Shown here one piece after another: positions 1 through 11,334 of a DNA stretch of 38,870 nucleotides (positions are counted from its first letter, which is position 1; each line of letters starts with the position of its first letter). This DNA comes from Zasmidium citrigriseum (taxonomy: Eukaryota; Ascomycota; Dothideomycetes; Mycosphaerellales; Mycosphaerellaceae). The DNA is taken from contig NHNW01000103.1 of assembly GCA_002786025.1 (NCBI GenBank), forward strand, positions 3,736 through 42,605, in the 5' to 3' direction. A model generated the notes under the pieces. The model worked only from the letters and a program-made list of their open reading frames with translations. It ran no database searches and had not been told where the DNA came from. The position numbers and the translations under genes are program-made.

Positions 1-162
1 CTAGAAGAAGGAGACGAAGATATCTAGCCTAGCTAGATCGACGAAGATAGCTAGCCTATTAAATCTAATAACGACGAAGGTAGTAACTTCGCTAGACCTT
101 CTTAGAATACTAGGAATCGCAATCGTTAACGCGAACGCCGTAGGCAAGAATTAGTACTCTAG
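1..162 (+). pseudogene. Fragment of RIP-mutated gene interrupted by element A (5' part)
   Basis: Frame 1 can be read from the first base if TAG is taken as former CAG (Gln). The peptide is acidic and polar, begins LEEGDEDI, and moves into an Arg-rich stretch ending near RRRQELVL. The gene starts before the window. After removal of element A and one copy of the CTAG target duplication, the same frame continues at 15998 (YDLYDNRRS...). I do not recognise the product. Composition (Asp/Glu/Ser/Asn followed by Arg) fits a disordered linker. TG and CA are nearly absent, as in the spacer, so this belongs to the older mutated layer. Confidence 0.5.
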
Positions 163-520
163 TATAACCCGGCGCCTATAGACTAACCTACCTACAGTCG
201 CTAAGTAGGTAATAGAGCCAAAGAGGGGTTATAGGCGATAGATCTTAATAGAGGGTGTAACATAGCTCTATTGGCAGATTCGGATAGGCAGAGGTATTCG
301 TATGTGCAGAGGTGCTTCCGAAGGAAGCTATAAAAGAAGAGAAGAAGTTTAGTGTATAGGATTTTACTGTATCTATCTGTGTCGCATAATGTACAAGAAG
401 CTAGTCGTCTGTGTGTAAAGTAGGTGTCGTAGTAATAATAAAGGTGCTCGTAGCTCGGAAGTTAAAGGTAGGTACCGGCAGCTACGGTAGCTTCCGCAGA
501 AGCTAGCTAGCTAGCCTATA
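163..520 (-). repeat. 3' LTR of element A
   Basis: This is a 358-bp direct repeat of 15636-15993. In element orientation it starts TATAGGC and ends GGGTTATA. The polypurine tract abuts it at 521. Differences from the other three LTRs in the window are transitions. The ends are best read as a canonical TGT...ACA LTR in which terminal TG and CA became TA by RIP. Confidence 0.93.
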
Positions 521-531
521 TTCCCTCCCTT
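521..531 (-). other. Polypurine tract of element A
   Basis: Plus strand TTCCCTCCCTT, that is AAGGGAGGGAA on the element strand, directly adjacent to the 3' LTR. This is the expected primer for plus-strand DNA synthesis, and it fixes the LTR border independently of the repeat comparison. Confidence 0.8.
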
Positions 532-645
532 ACTATGAGTCTAACCCGTAGACTTATTATATCCATCGCAATTATTATGCAAATCGCTTAAACCATAAAA
601 GAAAGTCTTATATTAAACGCCCTACCGCCTAGGCCTATATAGTAA

Positions 646-670
646 TTTCATACCCCGCGGGGGTACGAAA
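646..670. repeat. Module-border palindrome 5, copy A
   Basis: A 25-bp near-palindrome of the TTTCGCACCCC / GGGGTGCGAAA family with one extra G in the centre and RIP transitions in the arms. It lies 11 bp downstream of the ORF5 stop codon (682-684, minus strand). See the palindrome finding for the full set. Confidence 0.9.
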
Positions 671-681
671 TTATCTCCTCC

Positions 682-3600
682 TTACGATAGAACAGCATTA
701 CCGCGGGAGTCAATAAAGTTGTTCTCGAGGTAAGAAGGCGGCTCTTCGCCCTTATCGTCTTCCATGTCTATAGAGTAGTCCGGCGGCGGGAGCTTGCTAA
801 AGTCTATACTATTCTTAAAGAAACTCTTGTCCTTATACAGATCCTTCTCCAAGATCTGTACCTAACTCTAGCGCTTCCAGAAATCTTAAGCGACGCACTT
901 GCGGTAGTACGTTAAGAAGTCGGTAAAGTCGGAGTTGTCCTTACTATTATTGTTATTCGTAGGGTCGTATTCGTTGCGAAGCCGCTGGATGAACTAGCGC
1001 TAGGCGAGAACAACTTGTAGATTATTCCACTTCTTCTAATAGGTTAAGGCGTAAGCAACGTCCTACTGCTTATCTATACGGACCGCGGCGGGGAAGGCGA
1101 AAGGGATCTTTCTATACTTGTTCGGGTGGCCGGAGGGCGTCGTAGGCGGAGCTGTTATATCGCGATAGGAGCGGCTTATCTCCTCCTAAGTGCCGGCTCT
1201 AGTAATCTCCGGATCTCCATTCTAAGGATCAACTTTAGTGTACTAAGGGAAGAGGTTGCTACGGTCCTAGTTGCGGCTACTACTAGGTATAGGATTGATT
1301 CCAGGCGTACTATACGGGAGAGTAGGCTCGGAGATGTAAATACCTAGAGCCTTAGTGCAAGGCACTGCCTTCCAGTTACGGCTAGTGTTCTAGATATCTT
1401 CCGGAGTCTATATCTTGTTGTCGATCGTCTTAACTCGGCCGCCTTCTTTGTTAGGTATGTCCCTTACAACGCGATTCACCCACTTGTTCTATAGCTCCGG
1501 CTTGTACAGGCTAGGAATAATTTTAGTGCAGTTGTTACTCGCCTCTGCGTATAGAGAAAGGGAGCCCTGAATTATATACTGCCTACCTCTAGTCTCTCTT
1601 ATCTTGCGAACATTGCCGTCGATGTGTCGAAATCCCTAAGTCGAGAAGTTGTTCGTATACTAGTCTTTAATGTAGTACGGGTAGGGGCAGAGGAAAGGCG
1701 TGTAATCGCGGCGCAGTAGCATAGTTAGTAGGTAGTATATAGGGTCTATACGCATAACCTGCTAGGCGAGTAAGAAGACTTAAGTTTAGCCCTAGCTAGC
1801 GTTATTAACGTCTCGGATCTTTCGCTAGTGCCACCGGTACATCTTAAGTTCTTCTAGCATCGCATCGTATATAGACTAGCTAGTCTTGGAATTCTTAAAC
1901 TCCTTCTACTAGTCGAACAGCCTATTCACGATAAGGTTGCCGTCGTTGTCCTACTTGTCCTTGTTAGCCTTTGTTAGGCCGAGAGCTCGGAACATCGCTC
2001 GCTCCAGATTCTAAGGGTTAACTAGGTTTGACCACTTAGTAGGGAGGAAGTACCCGCCGTTCTTTAGTCTAGTACCTAGTCGATATAGTCCGAGAGCGTT
2101 GGAAGGAACATTTCCTATTCCCTTAACGCGGAACAGGTCTGGGTTCGCCTACCGAAAGGCGTACAGATCGCGACGACCATTGTATATCTTAACTATCCGA
2201 TCGTGTAACTCGCCGGGCTTAGTTTGTAATCCTATTAGACTAGTAAGCTTCTTAACGTGTAGGGCACAGAGTGCTTTGCTATTCTTCTAACACTCCTAGT
2301 AGTAGATCTCTAGTAGTTGGATCTTGTCTGGGTCCGGGAGGATATCTTGCATCTTAAGGGTGGTGTTCGAGTTAATAAGCGAAATTAGGGCGGTAGAAGT
2401 ACTATAGGCGCACTTCGCACACAGCTTAAGGTCCAAGTTGGATTTCGGATTAGAGGTATAGGAAACTTCCGAACTAGCCTTTCTAGAAGCCTAAGATTAG
2501 CGAGAAGCAAGCGACTGCAAAGGGGTCTACTCGCGAGACCGGCTGAGCGTCTAAGGGCCCAACTTGTAGGAACTCTAAGAGTCGGTGCGTAGGCAAGTGC
2601 GATCCGCGAGCTAGGTTTGAGGCTGTTCGTTAGGGTTGAGACGCTTGCTACGACGAGTGGCTAGTGGATTCGGATTCTAAACTAGCTTTAGCTAAGTAGT
2701 GTCCTTTAATAGCTTTAGCGTAGGTAGCCTATTTAGCCTAGGAGGAGGAGGGGGGTTATTAGGGCGGGGCGTAGGCGGAGCTAGTAATAGGCGAGTCTTC
2801 TTCTAAAGGAACATATTAGGGGTAAATTCGTATCCCTAGGCGTCGACATAAGCTTTAACAGTAGGATCTTCCAGATTAATCTTCTTAATCTCCGCTTTGT
2901 TCCTTATCCGCCGCTCGGCTTCCTTTCTAGTGTTAACTGTCAAGTTCTAAAGATCCGAGGAGACTAAATGGAACTTGTTGTTAGTGCCTCGCTGCCTGGA
3001 CCGGTTAATAGTCCGCTAAATAATGGCCTTCGACAAAAGCGGGGCTGCTATTAGCTAGTTCCGGTACTTGGTAACAAAGGCGTGTATGTGCTTCCAGCGG
3101 TCCTCGGCTACGAACGGCTGTGTGAAGTCGTAGATAAATTCCCGACGGAGTTCGTTGCTAGTCCAGTTAGCACTAATAAGTTTTAGTAGCTAACGGTACC
3201 TATTACGAGTATCTCGGCCGACTTTCTATGCTTGCTTAACGATAGAGAACTTGTCGGGGAGATTGCTAATAATCCGCTAGGCCTTTGATCCGAGCGCGCT
3301 TTCGAGACTAGAGACTATAATGTCGGTGTTAATAGCCGCTACGAGAAGTTGCAGGTTAAGGACGCCGTAGATAAATTCGGAAAGACGCTTCTAATAATGC
3401 TCGTCTATAGTAGAGACTCGTGCTTTAAAATCTTTCATGTTTAGGTTAAAGATCTTAATATCCTCGTCGCTAATAGAGCTCTTAAATCCGAGCTGGCGGC
3501 GGCGTATCTTAAGGAAGGGAAGTCTACCGAGGGCTTCGCGGAGGACGATTTTATTATTAGCGTCGGCTGTAAGAGACTTTACTATATAAGTAATAGCCTG

Positions 3601-3993
3601 CTCGACTATGTTGTCGGGGATAACAGGTCCGGCTCCGGAAGGCGCTATAGCGGTAGGCGTCGGGGATCTATTCGGAAAGATAGTATTAACGGAGTCTGTG
3701 GATAGTGTCGAAGGTAGTAGATCTAAAAGGGGTAAAGAAGAGGCAGAGGAAGCAAAGCCGGAAGTTAGTTCGGTAGTAGTAAAGTGTCGGAAGTTCTAGA
3801 AATAAACTAGGCTTAAGAAGGGCGGAGGACCGCAGATTTCGCGGCTACTGCCGCTAGGGTCTTCTTCCGTAGCAAACAGTAAATATGAACGCTTCTAAGG
3901 CACCTGTAATTGTTCCAGTCGATTCCTCGCCTCGTAATTAGCCCGTGTTCGGCGTAGAGGCGCGGTTTGCGGCGGTTGTCCGATACCCTACAT
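682..3993 (-). pseudogene. ORF5, putative 2OG-Fe(II) dioxygenase-like protein, copy A
   Basis: The frame of 1104 codons has the same length as in copy B. Start ATG (3991-3993) and stop TAA (682-684) are kept in both copies, and many in-frame TAG/TAA codons replace Gln or Trp. The proposed iron-binding HxD is retained (His codon CAC at 1624-1626, then Ile, Asp). The proposed distal His (codon at 1504-1506) has become Tyr (TAC), a C-to-T hit. This copy preserves Gln codons in the region after HxD (GRQYIIQGSLSL) where copy B has TAG, which confirms those stops are secondary. For domain reasoning see copy B (34144-37455). Confidence 0.7.
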
Positions 3994-4407
3994 ATTAGGC
4001 ACTATGAATTAAAGAATGTGACAATAGCGGTAGTCTTAAAAGGTTTTCAGATACGGAGGCGGTTGTCTTATGTCTTTGGAACACAGGCGTGGGTGTTAGA
4101 TGCCTAATAGGAGCGGTATCGATTTTATACCCCGCGGGGGTACGAAATGTAACTAGGGCGCATAGAGCCTATTAAGGGTCGAGAACGTCGGCTAGGCAGT
4201 TCTAGAATCCACGTTTAACTTTATTAGAATCAGGCGGCAAGCAGGGATAGCTTCTATATCTATAATAGTAACGAGCGTAGGTGTTAGTAAGGGGCGGGGG
4301 AGGTATAGCATAGACTTCTATTACCGCCGACGGTAAGGATACAATTTTAGATATCACAAAGGAAACAACAAAAGAATGTGAGGTCTAGAAAGGTACGGTC
4401 AATCGTG
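3994..4407 (-). other. Intergenic stretch between ORF4 and ORF5, copy A
   Basis: About 410 bp with no convincing coding frame. It holds palindrome 4 (4123-4147), about 130 bp upstream of the ORF5 start. It is colinear with 33730-34143 of copy B. Confidence 0.6.
4123..4147. repeat. Module-border palindrome 4, copy A
   Basis: A 25-bp near-palindrome with intact central CCCCGCGGGGG and RIP-altered left arm (TTTTATA for TTTCGCA). It lies between ORF4 and ORF5. Confidence 0.9.
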
Positions 4408-5481
4408 TTACTAGAGAACTCTAATCCCTAGATCGGTCGAGGCGGTATCTGTCCTCCGCGACTTATATATTCTCGCACCCTTTCCCCCTAGTCCCTCCGA
4501 ACCTTCCTCCCTAAACGCCTCTTAAATTGCAAGGATAGCCTAGTCGAAAGGACCTTTCGCAATTAGTAGCGTGAATCATAGGCGGCTTAGGCGGGACTAG
4601 TCGGCCTAGGCTACGTTAGTCTAGTCCGCGTATACTAAGTTAAGCTCGGGGCGCTCCTAACGAAGTGGAGGATCGAGTCGAGCGCGGGCGCGGTAGGTGT
4701 TAGTACGAAGCTAGTCGAGTTAATGAATACGGGCGCTAATCCTAGCTATAGCCGTATTTAGGGGATTAGCCTCCACCTAGCGATCTACTCTATTAACAGT
4801 AACTCGGCGGGTGTTAAAGGTAGGCAAGGTCGGACCGTTAGTAGTACTAAGCGTGCGATCCGCCGAGTCGTTAGCATGTCTAAGACGGTAAATAGAGCGG
4901 CGAGAGTTACTAGAGCCGGGAGCTAGATAGTTGCGGCGACGCTCGAGCTCTTGCTAAAGATCCGCCTCCTAGCGCGTACGGATATCGCTATAGGCGGCAT
5001 GCTCGCGGAGGATAGTTTCCTAAAGGGTAATATCTCTGTCGAGACGGCGTAGGTTCGCATCGATCTCGGCCGTGTTAAAGCGAGGATCCGGGTCGTCGTC
5101 GCGCTAGCTAGTACTACCTTGTTAGAGAATCTAGAAGATCTAGGTCTAAGGGCGGGTGCGGAGAATATGTAGTTCGACGCGATTCTAAAGATGCTAATCC
5201 TAGAGATGCTAAGGGGTAGCGGCGCTATTGTAGGCGGCGGAGTAGGCGTCGTCGAAAGCACCTATTAAGTCGGCCTTAATCTACGCCTCGTCGTTGTCCT
5301 ACTAATAAAGTTGATAGGCATCCGTTATAACCCGCTTAATTAGATTCTCTAATTCGCGAATACGCTAGCGGCGAGCCTCTGGCATAGTCGTGCTAGCAGT
5401 AAGGTAGTTACGCTCTATCCGCAATTCGAGGCACTTAGTTTCAGCTACTTCGGCTAGCTCTTAAATCTCCGCCTAAACTAT
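4408..5481 (-). pseudogene. ORF4, paralogue of ORF3, copy A
   Basis: A frame of 358 codons, same length as in copy B. The likely start is ATA at 5479-5481, probably a former ATG (G-to-A); the next codons are GTT TAG, where B has GTT TGG, so the TAG is a mutated Trp. It ends at TAA 4408-4410. Function unknown; homology to ORF3 is described under copy B (32656-33729). Confidence 0.6.
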
Positions 5482-5899
5482 CTTGCTCTTTCTCGCTCGG
5501 AAATTAATAGGTGTGTAGCGTTAGGCGCGCGATAGGCGTTTGGCTTTTAATAAAGCTCCTATTAGGCAAGAGTAGACACTAAAGGTCGATATCGTAGTGC
5601 AGCGGAAAGGAAGTTGAAATTCGAAAAGCGGCGGGAAGTTATGCTAGCGGCACGCGCTAGTCCGAAAAAGGAAGTTACGGCTCGTAATCCTTTTAGTTCA
5701 AAGACTATATAAACACATCGTATCTGTTAGGTCGCTCTAGAAAGTTTAACACGTCTCGTTAAGAAAGGGAAACAAAGGTTTCATACTAAGGAGCTTTGAA
5801 CTAGAAGGCTCGCAGGGAAGAAGTAGCTATTACTACAAGCTATCTCCCGATTCTTCTATCTATTTCTCCCTAGTTATCCCCCTTTCTATGCCTAACTCG
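5482..5899 (-). other. Spacer between ORF3 and ORF4, copy A
   Basis: About 420 bp, colinear with 32238-32655. It contains the upstream box shared with the ORF3 5' region (around 5642-5678 here), consistent with ORF4 having its own 5' regulatory region. Confidence 0.45.
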
Positions 5900-6850
5900 T
5901 TACTTCTAGTGCTGGCAGTCTAGGACACGATATCCTTATAGACGTTCCAACCGGCGGCGGTTAGCTCGTACGACTTGGCTCTAATCCTTAGAGACTCGAT
6001 TAGTCTCGGGCCTCTCCCGACGAAGTAGTCTATCTAGACTAGTACGGCCACGACGAGTGTTTCTTCCTTGCGTGTCGAGCTAACGGACTCGGGCGGTAAT
6101 CTAAGCCGTCTACGGGTTCGGAGGATTCGGGAATAGTCTGTTAACGCTATCGATACGTACTATAATAAAGTTAGTATTGACAGGCAGCTAGGGACTATAG
6201 GTAGTACCGACTATACGGCCGGTAGTGTCGTTACGATAACCTAGACGGTAGACCGAGCGGTAGGAGTCGTAGTAGCTAGGAGGATAGTAGGTATAGCGAT
6301 TCTCGAGCTTACGCTACAGATCGATATCCTAGCGGAGGCGCTCGTTTCCTATAATAGTATACTTATTGAGGATGCGCTCCTATAGAGCGATATCTCGCTA
6401 GAGTAAGTCTAGATTAGCTCGGATCTCGTTAATGTTAAAGCGTGCACCTCGATCGTCGTCGCGCTATCCTCTAGCACCCTCTTCTATAAGGTAGAAGATC
6501 TAATACTATAGGCGGGCAGCTCGAACTCTCAGTTCTACTACTCGAAACATATAATCCTCGGTAACTATAGTAGGAGCAACTATCGCTCCTAGGTGTGCGG
6601 CGAGGTAGTCGCGAACAAAGGCGTCTATAATATCCGACACTCTGTTCTCTTCGCCGATTAGGGTTGAGCGGATCTAATCTCGATCTGTCTCAAGATGCTC
6701 GATAGTGTTCTCAATCTCGCGGACTCGCTATTAGTGGGCCTCCTACTCGTAACCGCTATTTATAGGCAAGCTAAGGATATAGTTACGCTCTATCTGAAGC
6801 TCTTCGCATTCCGTCTCTAGGACCGACTTAACAGCCTTAAGATCCGACAT
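5900..6850 (-). pseudogene. ORF3, unknown helical protein, copy A
   Basis: A frame of 317 codons. The ATG start is intact here (6848-6850, MSDLKAV...), while copy B has ATA at the same place, so this copy decides the start. The end is TAA at 5900-5902 in both copies. Internal TAG/TAA codons are RIP damage. Domain description under copy B (31287-32237). Confidence 0.65.
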
Positions 6851-7573
6851 GTTAGTGCTGCTAGATCCGCGGATATAGTGCTCGGCGCGGCAGTTAGTAG
6901 GGCTGTGTCGTTGGGGGTCGGTTTGGCGAGGAAAGTTAAGCGCGAAGCGGCGACGTCGCTCTAAAAGTCCGAGTCGTTACTCCGTAGTGTTATCGAAAGG
7001 TAAAGGCGAGCCCGTATATAGTATGTTGTTAGCGCTAGTTACGCGCTATACCCGAAGAGGAAGTTGTAGTATCTAATAACCTTTAGCTAATATCTACCCC
7101 TCTATTTACTCTTATCCTAGCTAGATTCACACTAGAGTTAGGTTCGGACATGTCTAGGTGCTAGCCTTTCTACAGTAGTCGGGTATTCGATGCTTATTAG
7201 ACGATAATAATTTCGCACCCCCGCGGGGTGTAAAATACTAAAGGCTATAATTCCGGGTGTAGGCATCGCTTTCTCGGCTATGTTGCACAGATAGGAAGTC
7301 GCGATCGGTCGTAATATTGTTATAAGGAAGGTACGTTAATGTGTCGATAGTAACATATACTAGACACTAACATGCTTTCCCCTAGAGCCGGTAGTAATAT
7401 GCTTTAACCGCCAGCGCACCGGTAGTTAAAGCTTTCGAGGTTGATCCTTTAGTTGAAGTTGGAAAGAGAGAAAACAATCCTTCTTATGTAGCGGTAGAGC
7501 GGGTAGTGGCGTCGGTCGCGGTTGTTAAGATATCGTTGTTGCCGTAGTAGTTTAACAAAATTTGACCCGCTAG
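6851..7573 (-). other. Intergenic stretch between pol and ORF3, copy A
   Basis: About 720 bp without a supported gene. It contains palindrome 3 (7211-7235) roughly midway and, nearer ORF3, the upstream box shared with ORF4 (around 7030-7067). Confidence 0.55.
7211..7235. repeat. Module-border palindrome 3, copy A
   Basis: A 25-bp near-palindrome, TTTCGCACCCC then CGCGGGGTGTAAAA, between pol and ORF3. Confidence 0.9.
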
Positions 7574-10500
7574 TTAGTCGTACCTTTAGTACCCTTCCCT
7601 TTCTTTAGAGCTTAGCCGCGGGAGGCTTAACTACGGATAAGCGATACCTAGCTTAGCAAACTATAGATCTTCTTCCTTAAGATTATTATCGTCTAGTTCG
7701 ATCCCGTCTTCGGCTTTAAACAATCGCGGCTAGTCGGCTTCAGCTACCTCGGGGACAGTAACATTAGTATTATCTACTAACGTGCGGAATAGGTAGACTA
7801 CTTTCTTGAGAAGATAGTAGGCAAAGGTCCTATCTATCTCGGTGCTATCTAGTTCTTCTAATAGATAGGAGTATAGTCGCTCTAGCTTAGAGAAGCCGGT
7901 TATGTCTCTTTCCCTAATGCGAAAGGGGCCCTTCTAGCGGAATAACAACTTATCGGACTTGTTGTACTTGTCTTTAGCGCGATATATAAGAACCGTGTCG
8001 CTAGGCTAAAATTCCTCGAAGCTAACATTGTTACGACTATCGTAGTACTACTTTGTAGTAGCCTTCATCCGCTTTTAGCGAGCTTGGAGTTCTTCGAGTA
8101 AACCTTCTATCCGCTAAAGTTGCTTAGCGCGATATTGTAGAAGCGTACCGCGGTTACGAACTACCCCCTAATCTCGGATAGTAGTAGTAGGGTATTCGAC
8201 TTCGATAGGTAGTACTACTTTATACCCGAACATAACAGCACAGGGAGATTAGCTAGTCCGACTATTAGTTGTCGTTCGATCCGCCTAGGTAATAGTAGGA
8301 ACCTATTTCCTCCACCTAGTTAGGGTGCTATTCGTAAGTTTAGTAAGGGCATCTAGTAAAGGGCGATATCCGACTTTAACTTAGGCATTCGAATAGGGAT
8401 TGTATAGGGAAATGCGAACTCTCTTAATGCCTAGGCTAGTAAGCAGGCGAGCCACCTCCCTAGCATACTACTTTATATTGTCGAGAATAATTTCGAGAGG
8501 GGTGCTATACCGGCAGAAGATGTCGGTATACAACTAGTCGGCGATAATCTAGGTAGTTACTTTCTTCGACGAGTAGTTAACATACTTGACTTCAATCTAT
8601 CTACTAAGTGCCTCCCTTACTACGAGCAGACACCTATAGGCATCGATATAGATAGGATCTACAGCCTATCTCTCGCTAACAAAGTTCTACATAGTCGGGC
8701 GGAGTTCGGCTAGGCGAGGATGTCTATTCCGGTAGTTATATAGGCCACAGGATTTGAAATACTTGGAGCAAGACAGGTATAGTCCTTCCTACTAGTATCG
8801 TCGCTAAATCATGTCGAACATAATGTCGGTGCTGCGATAGCTATTCTTCTCGTAGAAGGTATGTAAGATCTAGTCCTATACATAAGGCTAGTCTATAACA
8901 CGCTATAATAGGGTATACTTATAAGGTTGTCGGAATAAGACCCCGCCTTAAACTACAAACTTCCTCGACTACAATGCTAGTGTGCGATATCTTTAGCGTA
9001 TTATTCCCCGAGGACGGCGTCGCTTAGTAGTAATCTAGGCTAGTTGCTAGGAAGTCTTGTTATACTGCTCCGGGTAATCTAGAATGCTAGTATCCTCCTA
9101 CGGAGGATTGGTTCGCTACACCGGGTATACAAGACAGAAGTTATCGTCGATTATAGCCTTAACATCCTCTTCTTCTACTAGCTCCTCATAATCTTGGTCC
9201 GTAGCTAGCTTACGAGACAGGCTATTAGGAGCAGAGTGTTTGGTTCTAGGCACATGTCGAACTTCAAAGGTAAACAGCCGAATCTAAGCGATCTATCTAG
9301 TAACAGCTGTATTCGGCAGATCTAATAAAGCCTTGTTAAGCTAGTGCATTAGTGTGTTAGTATCTACTTCCAAGATAAAGTAGACACTAAACAGCTATAG
9401 CTTTAGCTTCCGTAATGCTTTTAGCACTCTAAGACATTCGCGCTTTCCAGCATTATGCTTCTGCTTAGGAGGACTAAAAAGGCTAGATTCGAATCGGACC
9501 GGATGTCGAACTTTAGGGTTCTTCGGATCGCATTGCATAAGGACAGTACTAAAACCTTCGCTAGAAGTATTAACTGTAAGTACGATACCTCCTCCTTCCT
9601 TAGAGTAGTCGATTGATTTCAAAGCTAGAGCTTCGACGAGGAGACGGGCGATAGTATCCTTAGTATCTTAATACTCCTATTTCTAGACAAACTTAGTATC
9701 CTTTCGAAGAAGCTGGAAAAGCGGTTTTCCTCGAATAGCTAGCTTAGGCACCTAGATCCGGAAGTACATAACTAGTCCTATCTAGATCCTAATATCCTTC
9801 TAGTAGGTAGGGGTAGGCTATTCTAGTATCTTTCGTACTCGTACTATATTAGGGTAGCGACTAAACTTATTAGTCACATAGCCTACAATCTTAACCTTCT
9901 TACAAAGAAGTTAGAGCTTCTTCCTAGCTGTAGTACAACCGGCACGTTCCAGATCCGCAAGGACTTCATCGATTGCTATAATATGTTCTACGACGAATCT
10001 CCGCAGGCTAGGCTTAATATATTCCCTATTGTAATCGGTCTTCGGGCCCTTAACGCTAATATTATCTAGAAAAGGCCGAGCTCGATAGGAGATGTAAGCT
10101 ATAAGTACTTAAGTAATAGCTCTCACGAACTAAGCAACTGAGTTTGTAGCTCCTTGCGGAAGAGTAGTCTATCGGAACAATCCAAGTAGTATGTCGAAAG
10201 CCGTAATGTCTCTATAGGATTTATACAGAGTAACCTAATTATATCCGGAGAAGATATCGATCAAGCTCGCTATCTTGTATCTAGCAAAGTCTTCCGAGAA
10301 GCTGTTAGTATTAGGGGGTAAGTTAGTATCCCGAATAGTAACCTTGTTAATCTTAATAGTAGTATTAATAAGACGATAGGTCCTCTCCGGCCCGGTGGAC
10401 TTCTTCCTAACTAGGAAGTAGGGATTCCGATAGCTCGAGTGGCTGGATTCGATTGTCTGCGCTTTAAGCCTTTTACGAATTATGCCTTTAACTATAGACC

Positions 10501-11317
10501 GAAGTAATAGATTTAAACGGAAGGGCGGATGTTACTATAGCGTGTGCGGTACCGTCCGAATGTACTGTAGTCCAATTACTTCTTCCCGAATTCGTCCCAA
10601 ATGCTTAAAGCTATAGGCTATAGCAGCTTCTCTATTGTAGAGTATCTCGTAGATTATTTCCAGTTCTAGAGGGAGCAAGTCTATACCGATCTCGATAGTA
10701 TCTAGACGTTCCTAGGTTAGCCGGCTTCCTTTAGGAATATTAGAAAACTTCTTGATTAGATATTTCCTATCGAACTTGCTATTTCCCGGGGGAAGTGTTG
10801 CTTCGTAAGCTAGGCAGTCGTCTCGCTAGGTAAGGGATCCGCCAGGTTTCGAGCTATTAGTTCTCGAACTATCTTCCTCGACAGGGCGGACTTTCTTAGC
10901 TTTCCGTTTGTACATAGTGTACATATCGGCGGTTATACTAATAGGCGGGCGTGTGTAAGCCTGTCTTCTTAATCTTCGAGCCGCTTTGTTAATAGTTACG
11001 GCGAGGAGAATGCCCTTAACATTATCGTCGTCTTAATCTTCGATATAGAGAAATCCAGCTTTAGCGATGTTAGGCAGTAATTCGGCGGCGGCGGTAACGT
11101 TAGGGTAAGAATTTTCAACTCCCCTCCCTCTTTCAAATACCGCGAACGCGGATGTAGAAGGTAATAGGTGTAAGGAAGTCGCTCCCGAGGCGCAAATAGT
11201 AATATTCGATTTCGTACCCCGCGGGGTGTAAAATCCAAATAGCTTACTATCTCCGCGGATCTCGGGGCGCGAGCTCTTTAAAGGATTCTCCGATCTATCT
11301 GTATCGTCTAAGTCCAT
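7574..11317 (-). pseudogene. pol: pol (RT, RNase H, integrase), copy A
   Basis: A frame of 1248 codons, identical in length to copy B, from ATG 11315-11317 to TAA 7574-7576. The first 94 codons (down to about 11033) are free of stops and read straight through palindrome 2 (FYTPRGTK). A 75-codon intact stretch at 9395-9622 is RNase H (SSEGFSTVLMQ). The RT active site reads PFLDN instead of FLDD, and the RNase H Asp is Asn, both explained by TG-to-TA. At 10565-10567 this copy keeps CAG where B has TAG, showing the stops are mutated Gln codons. Confidence 0.88.
11210..11233. repeat. Module-border palindrome 2, copy A
   Basis: A 24-bp near-palindrome inside the 5' end of pol (codons 29-36), translating as FYTPRGTK. 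The centre CCCCGCGGGG is intact. Confidence 0.9.
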
Positions 11318-11334
11318 CTATTCCTTCTAGAAGA

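Noticed and set aside
329..336. TATAAAAG on the antisense strand of the LTR as an antisense promoter
   Set aside because: Another LTR has TATGAAAG at this place (B 5' LTR), so the TATA box most likely arose by TG-to-TA mutation.
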